Source: Methylomonas sp.
GTDB taxonomy: Bacteria > Pseudomonadota > Gammaproteobacteria > Methylococcales > Methylomonadaceae
Reading direction: 5' to 3'
NCBI RefSeq assembly: GCF_023228165.1
Contig: NZ_JALOBS010000018.1
Coordinates: forward strand, 1 to 64,000
Length of the DNA stretch: 64,000 nt
A model generated the notes under the pieces. The model made no database searches. It saw only the letters and a program-made list of their open reading frames with translations, and was not told where the DNA came from. The translations under genes were made by a program, and so were the position numbers. Shown one piece after another: positions 35,733 through 45,295 of this stretch. Each line of letters opens with the position of its first letter. Position 1 is the stretch's first letter.

Positions 35733-38700
35733 TCAGGCGTTTTCCAACAGATAAGTCAGCCACAAGGACGATAATTTTTCCTGGACTGTATTCTGTCGTA
35801 AACGGGCTTGCAGATTGGGAAAATCGACATAATCCAATGCCTGGTCCTGGTTATAGCAGGAATACGTAAAGCTGGTTTCGCCCGTCTCGGGGTCGACATG
35901 CTTGCATAGGCATTGCGCGCAGACGCCTTTCATCATGCATTGCATTGGCGAGTTGATGGAGCCGATGGCTTCATGGTCCGGTTTAAGGTAAGGTTTTAAG
36001 GCATTGAAGCGGGCCGCTTTCACGGCCGCCATCATGCGGTCGGAACCGATCACGATCAGGTGATCGACATCTTGTAGTTTCAGAGCGGTTTCGCCCATTT
36101 CGCCGCTACCGAAGGCTATCATGGCTTCAACAATGTTGCCGACAAAGGTTTTATCCTGCGGCCGGGTAACCGGAATGGCCTCATTGCCGGGGCGGTTGTC
36201 CACGGCCCAGACAATCAAGTCCGACGCCTCTTCAATTTCCTGCACCTTGAATAAATCTTCCCGGTTACGGTAACCGGCAAAATAAATCACCTTATTGCCG
36301 GCATTGCGCATGGCTTTGCCGATGGAGAACAACACTGCGTTGCCCAAGCCACCGCCTAGTAAAAGCACGGTTTTGCCGGTTGGGATTTCGGTGGGCGCAC
36401 CGGTAACACCCATTAACACCAGCGGGTCACCGGGTTTCCAGGTGGCGCACAAGCGGCTGGAACTGCCCATTTCCAGGGCAATCAACGAGACCAGTCCCTT
36501 TTCCTTGTCCACCCAGGCGCCGGTTAAAGCCAGGCCTTCTGCCGCCAAGGAGGTGCCTTCCACAACGGGGGCCAGGGATTCGTAGTTTTGCACCCGGTAA
36601 AATTGGCCTGGCTCAAAATTTTTCGCGGCAGCCGGCGCTTTGATGACCACTTCGATAATGGTTGGGGTCAAACGATTCACTTCAACCACATGGGCAAGGA
36701 AGGTCGCATCCAGGCGTTGTTGTAAATCCAGCAGCTGCTGGTCACGTTGGCTTTGCTGCGAAGGATCCAGCTCGGCCAGTTCGTTGCCGAACAGTTTGAC
36801 AATGTAAGGGTAGCCGTCTTTGGCGCTGGCCATGGCTTTGACCACGTTACCGGCATAAACCGGGTGGTTGTCGCCGTAAAAGGTGATATAGCGGCCGTTA
36901 CTGTTATATGAGGTAAACGGCGCCGGTTTGCCGACCTTGACCTGGGTGTCGTCAGCCATGGGCACCAATTCCGCCTGGCCCTGCAACCATTCCGGTTCGT
37001 GGCGTTTGTAGAATTTGCTGTCCATCACGAAGGTGCGCGGATGTTCGGACTGGTAAATGGTGTTCGGCGCGGTACCGGCGGCAATAAACAAGCCGCGCAG
37101 TGTCACCTCTACTTCATCGGTCTTGCGCCATTTGCCGTCCTGTTCAGCCAGTTTTTCAAAGCGCACCGCTTGCAGGTGGCCGTAGCGATCTTCGATGGCT
37201 TCCAGCGGGCTCATGCCTTCCGCTAAATAGATGCCTTCCGATAAGGCTTCGTGTATCTCTTCGTGGTTTTGCCGATAAGCCGGTGAATCCTTGATGCCTT
37301 TACGATAGAACAGCGTGACGCCGCCCCATTGTTTCAAGTAAGGCAAAAAGTTGGGCGTTTCGCCGGCGGCAGCGGCGCGGTCGCGTTCTTGTTCGATAAT
37401 ACGGCCATGCGCCAAAAATTCTTCCAGAATTTCCAGTTCCTCGGCGTCGTATCGGCTACGTACCGTCTGTTCGCCGTACTTGGCGACCAGTTTGTCGTAA
37501 CGGTTGACGATTTTGCTGACCTGGCCTGGATAATACGCCAGCAATTCAGTCGCGGTATCGATAGCAGTCAAGCCGCCGCCTATCACGCCGGCCGGCAAGC
37601 GCACTTGCAGATTGGCCAGTGAGGATTCTTTCGCCGCGCCGGTTAATTGCAAACCCATCAAAAAGTCCGAGGCTTTACGAATGCCGCGGATCAGATTATT
37701 TTTCAGGTCAATGACGGTCGGTTTGCCGGCACCGCTGGCGATGGCAATGTGATCAAAGCCCAGTTTCCAGGCTTCATCGATCGATACAGTGCCGCCAAAG
37801 CGCACGCCGCCATAGCATTTAAAGGCGGCACGACGTAACAAGGTCAGGTAAATCACTTTCAAAAAATTCTTATCCCAACGCACGGTAATGCCGTATTCGG
37901 CTACGCCGCCGAAACCCAGCATGACCCGTTTGTCCAGTTCTTCGTACAGGTCCTTGAAATCGATGACCGGTTGCGGAATGGTGTCTTTGTCGCCAGTCAA
38001 ATAGAGTGGCAGCGGTTCAATCTTTAACGCATCGATACCGACCACGCCGAAACCTTCGTTCAGCAGATAATGCGCCAGGGTGTAACCGGCCGGACCCATG
38101 CCGGCCACCAGCACGTTTTTACCGTTGTAGGGTAGGGCGGTGGGGCGTTTGACGTTCAGCGGGTTCCAGCGGGTCAGTAGGCTGTATATTTCAAAACCCC
38201 AGGGCATGAAAAGTACATCGGTCAGCACATTGGTTTCGATTTGCGGAATATTGACCGCTTCGGTTTTCTGGTAAATGCAGCCGCGCATGCAGTCGTTGCA
38301 AATCCTATGGCCGGTGCCCGGACACATCGGATTGTCGATGATGATCATCGCCAAGGCGCCGATATTGTCGCCCTGACGTTTAACCACATGCATCTCGGAG
38401 ATTTTTTCTTCCAGCGGGCAGCCGGTCATCAAGGCGCCGAGATGGTTGGTTTTAAACGTGGCGTCTTTTTTGTTTTTGATGCCTTTGGAGCAGGAGTCGT
38501 TGTCGCGATCGTGACAATAGATGCAATGGTCTACTTCGTACAATGCCTGTCTTTGGTTGAAACGTTTGTCGGTCAGCGCAAAACCATCGCGACGGCGGTG
38601 ATGGTGATCATCGCAGGCCCACACGTCATAGCCTTTTTGCTCCGCCGATGCATGCTCGACCAAGTTGCCGAGATTGGTTTTTTCCGGCACTTTAAAGCTC

Positions 38701-39401
38701 AGCCATTTGGCTACCACGGCTTGTAATTCCGGTACTTGTTTGGCGGCAAAGCTCCAGCGGTAAACGATATCCAGTAAGCAGGCGATTAAACCGGTGGCGG
38801 AGTTACAACTCAGGACAAGCACAGGTTGTTCGCTAATTTGACTTTTCAAAATGGCGACATCGGTATCGCTCAGGTCGGGTTGCTGCGACAAGCGCCAAAG
38901 TTCCGCGCCCAATTGGCTGACAGCCAGTTCGGGATCGTCATTGAACAAGGCCTGCTTTCCGGTCGCAACCAATAGCGCTTCCAGTTGTTGCTGCAATTCG
39001 TTTGTGTCCCAACCCTCCGCGGTTTGGCCCTTGAAACGACTGGCTAGTTTGCCGACGATTTCGGTGCGGTACACGAAAACTGCGTCGAATTCGCCGCGAA
39101 TCAGATTTATTTGCTGTTCGCGGACATCGCTGACGTCAAATAACCGGGCTACAAAAGTACCAACCAAGGGCGCCATTCTGACCAATAGTTCGGAAATTTC
39201 TTCCGGTTTCATGCCTTCGCCGGCACAGGCACGGTAAGCGCCTATCTCTGCAAATAAATCCGCGTCGTGTTGTTGTACGGATTGGTCGAAAACGTCCAAC
39301 AAATCGGCCAGGCGTTTGGCATCGTACAGATCTTTGTATTCAAAGCCGGGTATGCCTAGGGTCGGTTGCGTTAATTGGCTGGTGTTAAGCTTTTGGGTCA
39401 T
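35733..39401 (-). CDS. GltD-PyrK-like fusion flavoprotein, Nfn-like oxidoreductase candidate
   Basis: This 1222-residue protein joins four parts. Residues 1-290 are not recognised. Residues 291-380 are Cys-rich (VDHCIYCHDRDNDSC, TGCPLEE, and CPGTGHRICNDCMRGC like the GltD iron-sulfur region). Residues 428-870 resemble GltD/NfnB, with the FAD loop VLVAGMGPAGYTLA and a second nucleotide loop AGVIGGGLTAIDTA. Residues 900-1170 resemble PyrK/NfnA: EPGQFYRVQNYE, KTVLLLGGGLGNAVLFS and a 2Fe-2S set, CMMKGVCAQCLCKH, with a later cysteine. By domain content it could transfer electrons among NADH, NADPH and an iron-sulfur acceptor, perhaps with bifurcation (inference). An ATG at 39401 follows a TTG also in frame. 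SecF lies 48 bases upstream. Confidence 0.75.
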   Translation of the reverse strand: MTQKLNTSQLTQPTLGIPGFEYKDLYDAKRLADLLDVFDQSVQQHDADLFAEIGAYRACAGEGMKPEEISELLVRMAPLVGTFVARLFDVSDVREQQINLIRGEFDAVFVYRTEIVGKLASRFKGQTAEGWDTNELQQQLEALLVATGKQALFNDDPELAVSQLGAELWRLSQQPDLSDTDVAILKSQISEQPVLVLSCNSATGLIACLLDIVYRWSFAAKQVPELQAVVAKWLSFKVPEKTNLGNLVEHASAEQKGYDVWACDDHHHRRRDGFALTDKRFNQRQALYEVDHCIYCHDRDNDSCSKGIKNKKDATFKTNHLGALMTGCPLEEKISEMHVVKRQGDNIGALAMIIIDNPMCPGTGHRICNDCMRGCIYQKTEAVNIPQIETNVLTDVLFMPWGFEIYSLLTRWNPLNVKRPTALPYNGKNVLVAGMGPAGYTLAHYLLNEGFGVVGIDALKIEPLPLYLTGDKDTIPQPVIDFKDLYEELDKRVMLGFGGVAEYGITVRWDKNFLKVIYLTLLRRAAFKCYGGVRFGGTVSIDEAWKLGFDHIAIASGAGKPTVIDLKNNLIRGIRKASDFLMGLQLTGAAKESSLANLQVRLPAGVIGGGLTAIDTATELLAYYPGQVSKIVNRYDKLVAKYGEQTVRSRYDAEELEILEEFLAHGRIIEQERDRAAAAGETPNFLPYLKQWGGVTLFYRKGIKDSPAYRQNHEEIHEALSEGIYLAEGMSPLEAIEDRYGHLQAVRFEKLAEQDGKWRKTDEVEVTLRGLFIAAGTAPNTIYQSEHPRTFVMDSKFYKRHEPEWLQGQAELVPMADDTQVKVGKPAPFTSYNSNGRYITFYGDNHPVYAGNVVKAMASAKDGYPYIVKLFGNELAELDPSQQSQRDQQLLDLQQRLDATFLAHVVEVNRLTPTIIEVVIKAPAAAKNFEPGQFYRVQNYESLAPVVEGTSLAAEGLALTGAWVDKEKGLVSLIALEMGSSSRLCATWKPGDPLVLMGVTGAPTEIPTGKTVLLLGGGLGNAVLFSIGKAMRNAGNKVIYFAGYRNREDLFKVQEIEEASDLIVWAVDNRPGNEAIPVTRPQDKTFVGNIVEAMIAFGSGEMGETALKLQDVDHLIVIGSDRMMAAVKAARFNALKPYLKPDHEAIGSINSPMQCMMKGVCAQCLCKHVDPETGETSFTYSCYNQDQALDYVDFPNLQARLRQNTVQEKLSSLWLTYLLENA

Positions 39402-39449
39402 CAAGTTATTCCGTTAGTAGTCGCTTGTGAGATATTTGAAAATGGTGTG

Positions 39450-40376
39450 TTAGGGTAAGTCGTCAAGGATGCTTTCTTTTTGGGTGACCAACAGGTCTTC
39501 CTTGTTTAACCCCAAGGCCAGCGCAATGGCGCTGGCTACATAAATCGATGAGTACGTGCCGATAACCACACCTATCAGCATGGCGATCGCGAAGCCGTGT
39601 ATGGTTTTACCACCTAAAAATACCAGCGCCAATACGGTCAAAAAGACCGTGAATGAAGTCAGGATGGTACGGCCCAGGGTTTCATTGAGTGCGTTATTGG
39701 TGATTTCTTCGACTTCCGTTTTTCGGCTGATACGAAAGGTTTCGCGGATACGGTCGTAAACCACGATGGTGTCGTTGATGGAATAACCGATGATGGCCAG
39801 TATCGCCGATAGCACGGTCATGTCGAATTCCCATTGGAATACCGAGAAAAAACCCAGCGTAATGACGGAGTCGTGAATCAAGGCCATTACCGCGCCGACC
39901 GAGAATTTCCATTCGAAGCGGATACTGACATAGATCATGACGCCGATAAAGGCGAACAACAATGCCAGGCCGCCATCGTCGAGCAATTCGTCTCCCACTT
40001 GCGGGCCGACAAATTCGACTCGGCGCATTTCGCCGGGCTCCGCCTGGCTGGCGTTGGCGGCTTCCAGAATTTGCTGTCCCAGTTCCTGTTGGTTGATATT
40101 TTCCATGGGTTTCAGTCTGAGCAAGACTTCTTCGGAACTGCCGAAATGCTGTACATTGGCATCGGCAAAGCCGCGTTCCGCCAGGGTCGAGCGCATTTTG
40201 TTCAAATCGACGGATTGATTGAAGTGCATTTCATAGATGCTGCCACCGGTGAAATCGATACCGAACGACAAACCGTTAACAAAAAACGATGAGACCGAGA
40301 TCAGAAGCAAAATACTGGAAAAGATAAAGGCCAGTTTTCTTTTGCCGAGAAAATCAAGTTGCCGTATGGGTTTCAT
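39450..40376 (-). CDS. secF: Protein translocase subunit SecF
   Basis: The 308-residue protein has six membrane helices and a periplasmic P4-like domain. Diagnostic text includes GLSFGIDFTGGSIYEMHF, the RRVEFVGPQVGDEL loop, IGYSINDTIVVYDRIRE and LNETLGRTILTSFTVFLTV. With SecD it uses proton motive force to complete protein export. The frame is open up to 40499, but the ATG at 40376 gives the family's MKPIRQLDFLGKR start. SecD and YajC, the usual upstream partners, are absent here; trkH precedes it by 88 bases. Confidence 0.95.
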   Translation of the reverse strand: MKPIRQLDFLGKRKLAFIFSSILLLISVSSFFVNGLSFGIDFTGGSIYEMHFNQSVDLNKMRSTLAERGFADANVQHFGSSEEVLLRLKPMENINQQELGQQILEAANASQAEPGEMRRVEFVGPQVGDELLDDGGLALLFAFIGVMIYVSIRFEWKFSVGAVMALIHDSVITLGFFSVFQWEFDMTVLSAILAIIGYSINDTIVVYDRIRETFRISRKTEVEEITNNALNETLGRTILTSFTVFLTVLALVFLGGKTIHGFAIAMLIGVVIGTYSSIYVASAIALALGLNKEDLLVTQKESILDDLP

Positions 40377-40464
40377 GCACAAATCCTGAGTAATAAATTG
40401 TAATGAGTGGTGATCGATAGTACCCGTTTTTAATGGGCGACACGTACCAAAACCAGGAATTGTA

Positions 40465-41922
40465 CTATTTTCTCCAGAAAGTAGGAGTAAAAAGCACAAC
40501 TAATGTAAATACTTCCAGCCGTCCCAGCAGCATGGTGATGGCACAAAGCCAGGTTTGAAAATCATTCAGATGCGCATAGTTGGCGGCGGGACCTACTGTA
40601 TTTAGTCCGGGGCCGGTGTTATTGATGCAGGCCATGACCGCGCTGAAGGCCGACACGGGATCCATGCCGGTAAATATCAAGGTGAAGGTCATCAGCACGA
40701 TCGAAATAAAATACAAAAATATAAAAGCCAGCACCGCAAAAATGATTTTGTTGGCAATAGGGGTGTGGCCGATCCGGATCGGATTTACGGCGTGAGGATG
40801 TAGTAGGTTGAATAATTCCCGGCCTGCTTGTTTCCATAACAGCAAGGCGCGAAACATTTTGATGCCTCCGCCCGTGGAGCCGGTACAAGGCGTCACGCCG
40901 CTTAGGAACAGAATTAGCCAGGGAATGAATGCCGGCCATTTTTCGTAGTTCGTGCTGGAATATCCGGTGCCGGTTGCCAATGAAACGGTATTAAAGCTGA
41001 TAAAACGCAGGCCGGAAAAAAAATCCGGATAAATATCGAAGTGCCAGATGTAAAAAGCACACAACAAAATCGCGGAGGCGATTAATCCCAGCATGGGGAT
41101 GGCTTCGGGGTCAATAAAATAAGGTTTGATACTGGTATGGTGCAAGGCCGTGTAATGCGTGGCAAAGTTCATCCCGGACAGCAGCATAAATAGGGTAATC
41201 ACCAGTTCGATGGCCGGCGAATCGAAATACCCTATGCTGGCGTCGTGGGTAGAAAAACCGCCCAGCGATAAGGTGGAAAATGAATGGCAGATCGCATCGA
41301 ACCAGTTCATGCCGGCAAACTTCAGTGAAACGATACACAGCAAGGTGTAAGCGACATACACCATCCACAACAGGCGAGCTGTTTCGGTAATCCGCGGGGT
41401 CAGTTTGCTGTCTTTAACCGGGCCGGGTATTTCGGCTTTATAGAGCTGCATGCCCCCTACGCCCAACAGGGGCAAAATGGCCACCGCCAGAACGATAATG
41501 CCCAGTCCGCCTATCCAATTCAGCTCATGCCTCCATAAGTTTAACGAGGGGGCCAGCTGGTCCAGCCCCACTAATATGGTGGCGCCCGTAGTGGTGAAGC
41601 CGGACATGGTTTCGAAAAATGCGTCGGTAAACGTCAAGCCGGGTATACCCCACATCAAGGGTAGTGTCGCCGCCGAGGCCATCAATATCCAAAAAAAAGC
41701 CACCAATAAATAACCGTCGCGGGTTTTCATGTCACCGCGAAACTGCATGGTCACGCTGGCCAGTAAACCGCCGACGCCAATATTCAGAGACATGCCCCGC
41801 AGAAAGTGTTCCGTCATGCCGTCATCAAAGTAGATTGAGGTGGCTATCGGCAGGGCATAGGTCAGCCCGAAAATCATCAAAATCAAGCCGAGCACAAAGG
41901 CGAGAGTACAGAAGCGTTGCAT
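40465..41922 (-). CDS. trkH: Trk potassium uptake protein TrkH/TrkG
   Basis: The 485-residue protein is the ion-conducting subunit of Trk. It contains the four-fold P-loop repeats with selectivity glycines (TMSGFTTTGATIL, HSFSTLSLGGFSTHD, SLATGTGYSSTNY and CINNTGPGLNTVGP). TrkA, the cytoplasmic regulatory partner, is not in the window. A divergent promoter region of about 240 bases separates it from the PAP2 gene. It precedes secF on the same strand. Confidence 0.94.
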   Translation of the reverse strand: MQRFCTLAFVLGLILMIFGLTYALPIATSIYFDDGMTEHFLRGMSLNIGVGGLLASVTMQFRGDMKTRDGYLLVAFFWILMASAATLPLMWGIPGLTFTDAFFETMSGFTTTGATILVGLDQLAPSLNLWRHELNWIGGLGIIVLAVAILPLLGVGGMQLYKAEIPGPVKDSKLTPRITETARLLWMVYVAYTLLCIVSLKFAGMNWFDAICHSFSTLSLGGFSTHDASIGYFDSPAIELVITLFMLLSGMNFATHYTALHHTSIKPYFIDPEAIPMLGLIASAILLCAFYIWHFDIYPDFFSGLRFISFNTVSLATGTGYSSTNYEKWPAFIPWLILFLSGVTPCTGSTGGGIKMFRALLLWKQAGRELFNLLHPHAVNPIRIGHTPIANKIIFAVLAFIFLYFISIVLMTFTLIFTGMDPVSAFSAVMACINNTGPGLNTVGPAANYAHLNDFQTWLCAITMLLGRLEVFTLVVLFTPTFWRK

Positions 41923-42162
41923 AGTTGGCCTGTGTTAGCGGAATAGGTCGACAGTGTGAGTGAGACTGGTATCAATCGCAAACCTGAAATTGTAGCAAAC
42001 ATTCCTACAAATTCATGCTGTCACATAATCTTAAACATCTCTTCACAAGACTGTAATAAAGCCGCTTTAAGCTGATCCCGACATAAAAGAGTAAACAAAA
42101 TTTAACGGAAGAATGGGTTTTCCAACGCCGCAAAGGGTTGCGGCATAGAACGGGAGAGAGTG

Positions 42163-42684
42163 ATGAAACTGATGTATTCGATTCACCAATATGATGTGCT
42201 GATGTTCAGCCGGCTCAACAATAGTTCAATCCATGCCAGTTTGGTGCGGTTTTGCCGTCTGCTGTCGTGGAGTGGCGACGGCATTTTGTATATCGTGCTG
42301 GCCGGCTGTTTATATTGGCAGCAGGGCACCGCTAACTTGCTGTTACAGGCCATGCTGCTGGGATTTGCTCTGGAAAGATCTGTCTATTTCGTTTTGAAAA
42401 ATGCCTTTAAACGGAACCGTCCGCAGCAGGCGATCCTGAACTTCCGTAGCGTGATTACGCCTTCCGATCAATTCAGTTTTCCTTCCGGACATACCTCGGC
42501 CGCTTTTTTGGTTGCCACCTTGGTGAGTTACTTTTTTCCGGGTTTAGCGATTGCTTTATACGCGTGGGCCGTGTTGCTGGGCTTTTCGCGGATAGTGTTG
42601 GGTGTGCATTTTCCGACCGACACATTGATGGGGGTGGTGCTGGGAGTCGGTTCCGCCGTTTTTAGTCTTAATAACATTCTATGA
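42163..42684 (+). CDS. PAP2 family phosphatase
   Basis: The 173-residue membrane protein carries the PAP2 phosphatase motifs: KNAFKRNRPQ (KxxxxxxRP), PSGHTSAAF (PSGH) and SRIVLGVHFPTD (SRxxxxxHxxxD). It should hydrolyse a lipid phosphate such as undecaprenyl diphosphate or phosphatidic acid on the periplasmic side. GGGAG before the ATG at 42163 supports the start. Its stop overlaps the start of a glycosyltransferase-like gene, so the two are translationally coupled and may act on the same lipid-linked glycan. Confidence 0.88.
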   Translation: MKLMYSIHQYDVLMFSRLNNSSIHASLVRFCRLLSWSGDGILYIVLAGCLYWQQGTANLLLQAMLLGFALERSVYFVLKNAFKRNRPQQAILNFRSVITPSDQFSFPSGHTSAAFLVATLVSYFFPGLAIALYAWAVLLGFSRIVLGVHFPTDTLMGVVLGVGSAVFSLNNIL

Positions 42685-43745
42685 TGAAAATTTTTTATGG
42701 TGTGCAAGGCACGGGTAATGGTCACATTACCCGTGCACGAGTCATGGCTAACGAACTATACGCTGCCGGATTTGAGGTTACCTTTCAATTTACCGGCCGT
42801 CCGGCTGATAAATACTTCGATATGCAGGTTTTCAACGGTTATCAAACCCGGGAAGGTCTGACCTTCAATACCAGTAAAGGTCAGGTGTCGTATTTAAAAA
42901 CCGCCTTGCAAGCCAGTCCGATACGCTTTGTAAAAGATATCAATGCCCTGGATCTGAGTGGCTTTGATTATGTGATCAGCGATTTCGAGCCTGTCACGGC
43001 TTGGGCCGCCAAACGGCAAAACAAGCAGGTGATCGGCATCGGTCATCAATATGCTTTCGGCCATGCCATTCCCCGGAAAGGTTCCGATCCCCTGGCGGAA
43101 CAAGTCATGAAATTATTCGCGCCCGCTAATGTGGGCGTAGGGCTGCATTGGCACCACTTCGGGCAACCCATCCTGCCGCCGATTATCGAAACCCCGGCGT
43201 TTCCTGAGCAGGTGCAAGCCAACAAAATCGTGGTTTATCTGCCCTTTGAAGATCAACAGGCGGTCATGCGCTTATTGTGTCCATTCGAGAACTTTGAATT
43301 TCATGTCTATTCCCCGGATGTGATCGAGTCGAAGTATCCGCATATTTCCTTCAAGTCGCTGTCGAGGGAAGGCTTTCAACGCGATTTATACGATAGCGTC
43401 GGCATCATTAGTAATGCCGGCTTCGAGTTGGCCAGCGAATCCTTGCAGTTGGGCAAAAAAATCCTGGCCAAGCCGTTGCACGCGCAAATGGAGCAAATTT
43501 CCAATGCGGCCGCGCTGGAACAATTGGGTTATGGCCGCACCATGTTTGATATGGATGCTCAGGTCATAGAGGATTGGCTGCACAATCCGCATGCGGTACG
43601 GGTCACCTATCCCAATGTGGCTAAAGTGATCGTCAACTGGCTGCAGTCCGGTATGCCAAAAATGGATAATGATTTTGTGGAAAGCGTTTGGGACAGTGTA
43701 GAAGTGCTACAAGTCAAGCATGGGCAAGTGGTCAAACCCGGCTGA
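42681..43745 (+). CDS. MJ1255/VC2487-type glycosyltransferase-like protein
   Basis: The 354-residue protein has a GT-B-like fold. The N-terminal GVQGTGNGHITRARVMANEL motif, the central DYVISDFEPVTAWAAK, and the C-terminal GIISNAGFELASESLQLGKK (a typical nucleotide-sugar loop) are characteristic. It is annotated in relatives as MJ1255/VC2487 family; donor and acceptor are unknown. Start ATG 42681 overlaps the PAP2 stop, with a second ATG next to it. It converges on the adaptor gene 43760-44764. Confidence 0.8.
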   Translation: MMKIFYGVQGTGNGHITRARVMANELYAAGFEVTFQFTGRPADKYFDMQVFNGYQTREGLTFNTSKGQVSYLKTALQASPIRFVKDINALDLSGFDYVISDFEPVTAWAAKRQNKQVIGIGHQYAFGHAIPRKGSDPLAEQVMKLFAPANVGVGLHWHHFGQPILPPIIETPAFPEQVQANKIVVYLPFEDQQAVMRLLCPFENFEFHVYSPDVIESKYPHISFKSLSREGFQRDLYDSVGIISNAGFELASESLQLGKKILAKPLHAQMEQISNAAALEQLGYGRTMFDMDAQVIEDWLHNPHAVRVTYPNVAKVIVNWLQSGMPKMDNDFVESVWDSVEVLQVKHGQVVKPG

Positions 43746-43759
43746 CAAAGGGCAACGAC

Positions 43760-44764
43760 TTAGTCGTCGTCCTCGCTTGGGATCAGGTTTTTCAATTCTT
43801 GAGATAACAAAGTCTGTGCGCCAGTGGTGACGATCTCTTCGCCGGTCTTAAATCCTTCCGCTGCAAAATAACCGCCATTGTCGGTTGCGATGTCGGGTAA
43901 TAGGCGGCGATTAAATTCGCCATTCTCGGCTTTGATATATACAAACGCTTGTCCCAAATGCCAAACCACGGCACTTTCCGGAATAATCACACCGCCGGTG
44001 CCGGGCGCGCCGCTGGCAATCCAGGCGCTGACGCGGGCGCCGAAGGAAAGCCGGCGGGCCTCGGTTTTGAAAAAATAGCGTTCGCCCTGGGTGATAGGGT
44101 CGACTTGCGGGGCGGGAGAAATCAGTGTGGCGGTAATGGCTTGATCGCGACGGCCGTGGTCATCCACTGCTATGGTACGGATTTCGGGTTGCAGCCGGGT
44201 ATTGGCCGGCAGGCTGATTTGCAGTAATTGACTGCGGTGATTTAAAAATTGTTCGGCTTGGCGGCTGTTCGGTTGGGTAAACCAGTCGGTTAACACCTCC
44301 CCCCACTGCAGGCGGCTGGCGGCGACGATGGTTTGTTGCTGGTAACTGCTGGTGGACAGGTTGGCCTTATCGTTGCGCCATTGCGCCTGTTGTTCCTGTA
44401 AACGGCGGGTCGAGACGATGTCCTGCTGATGTAAGTGCCGGGTACGGGACAAATTGGCGTCGGCTTCCTGATAACGGGCCTGAGCGCTGTCGCGCACGGC
44501 TTGGGCAGCCAGAAATTGTTGGCGCAGGGCCAGTAACGGTTGCAGGTCAACGACGCTACCGTAGCCGCTAAATTCCGGTTGCTTGGCGGCGGCTTGTAGC
44601 GGTTGGGTTTTGATGCCCGCGGTTTGCCGCGCGGGCTGGCCGGTTTGCGCGGGTGTCCGGCTTGATGCGCGCGGCGGATTTAGATCGTCATCGTCTACAG
44701 TCGCGCAGGCTGCGATACTGTGGAACAAAAGAATCAGAGCAGTTAGTGGAATTAAAGCGTGCAT
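43760..44764 (-). CDS. Orphan periplasmic adaptor (membrane fusion) lipoprotein
   Basis: The 334-residue protein has an N-terminal leader ending IAAC (lipobox-like, Cys20), a disordered Pro/Thr-rich region, then an efflux adaptor core: FSGYGSVVDLQPLLALRQQF, a helical hairpin (about residues 85-145, YQEADANLSRTRHLHQQ) and a barrel with GAPGTGGVIIPESAVVWHLG and a C-terminal GEEIVTTGAQTLLSQELK. That resembles RND or HlyD-type adaptors, but no pump or outer membrane channel is adjacent. The very acidic C-terminus (PSEDDD) is unusual. It may serve a pump encoded elsewhere. Confidence 0.7.
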   Translation of the reverse strand: MHALIPLTALILLFHSIAACATVDDDDLNPPRASSRTPAQTGQPARQTAGIKTQPLQAAAKQPEFSGYGSVVDLQPLLALRQQFLAAQAVRDSAQARYQEADANLSRTRHLHQQDIVSTRRLQEQQAQWRNDKANLSTSSYQQQTIVAASRLQWGEVLTDWFTQPNSRQAEQFLNHRSQLLQISLPANTRLQPEIRTIAVDDHGRRDQAITATLISPAPQVDPITQGERYFFKTEARRLSFGARVSAWIASGAPGTGGVIIPESAVVWHLGQAFVYIKAENGEFNRRLLPDIATDNGGYFAAEGFKTGEEIVTTGAQTLLSQELKNLIPSEDDD

Positions 44765-44899
44765 TTTTCAAATTAAAGAATGATTTGGCTGTTGATTATA
44801 GAGTTAGCTAACCTGGGGTTTCTAAATTATTTGTTGTGTAAAAAAAATAGCCGGTTATCCTTTCCGGGTTGATGTTAAGGCTAAAAACAGGAATTACAA

Positions 44900-45283
44900 A
44901 TGAAACAAAATCCCGAAAATCTAAAATATGCAAGCACTCACGAATGGGCCAGTCTGGAAGATGGGCAGCTGGTACGCGTGGGTATCACGGACTTTGCCCA
45001 ATCGGAGCTTGGCGACATCGTTTTTATCGGTTTGCCCGAAGTGGGCCGGGCGGTGGCTGCCCAGGAACAGCTGGCGGTGGTGGAGTCGGTGAAAACCGCG
45101 TCCGATTTATTTAGCCCTGTCACGGGCACGGTGGTGGAAATCAACGAGTCGGTGGTGGATGCGCCCGAGCAAGTCAACGACGATGCATTTGCAACCTGGT
45201 TGTTTTGTATCAAAGCCGATAATCCCGCCGAATTTGAGCAATTATTGGATGCCCAGGCTTACCAAACTATGATAGAGGAGTAA
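44900..45283 (+). CDS. gcvH: Glycine cleavage system H protein
   Basis: The 127-residue lipoyl carrier shuttles the aminomethyl group of glycine among the P, T and L proteins. The lipoylated lysine is Lys65 in ESVKTASD. THEWASLEDGQLVRVGITDFA and the ELGDIVFIGLP block are canonical. GcvP and GcvT are not in the window. The gene is followed after 12 bases by dgkA, with which it probably shares a transcript although the functions are unrelated. Confidence 0.95.
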   Translation: MKQNPENLKYASTHEWASLEDGQLVRVGITDFAQSELGDIVFIGLPEVGRAVAAQEQLAVVESVKTASDLFSPVTGTVVEINESVVDAPEQVNDDAFATWLFCIKADNPAEFEQLLDAQAYQTMIEE

Positions 45284-45295
45284 TGAGAATATTTT

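Noticed and set aside
40377..40499. N-terminal extension of SecF
   Set aside because: The extra 41 codons are not SecF-like and the ATG at 40376 gives the canonical N-terminus.
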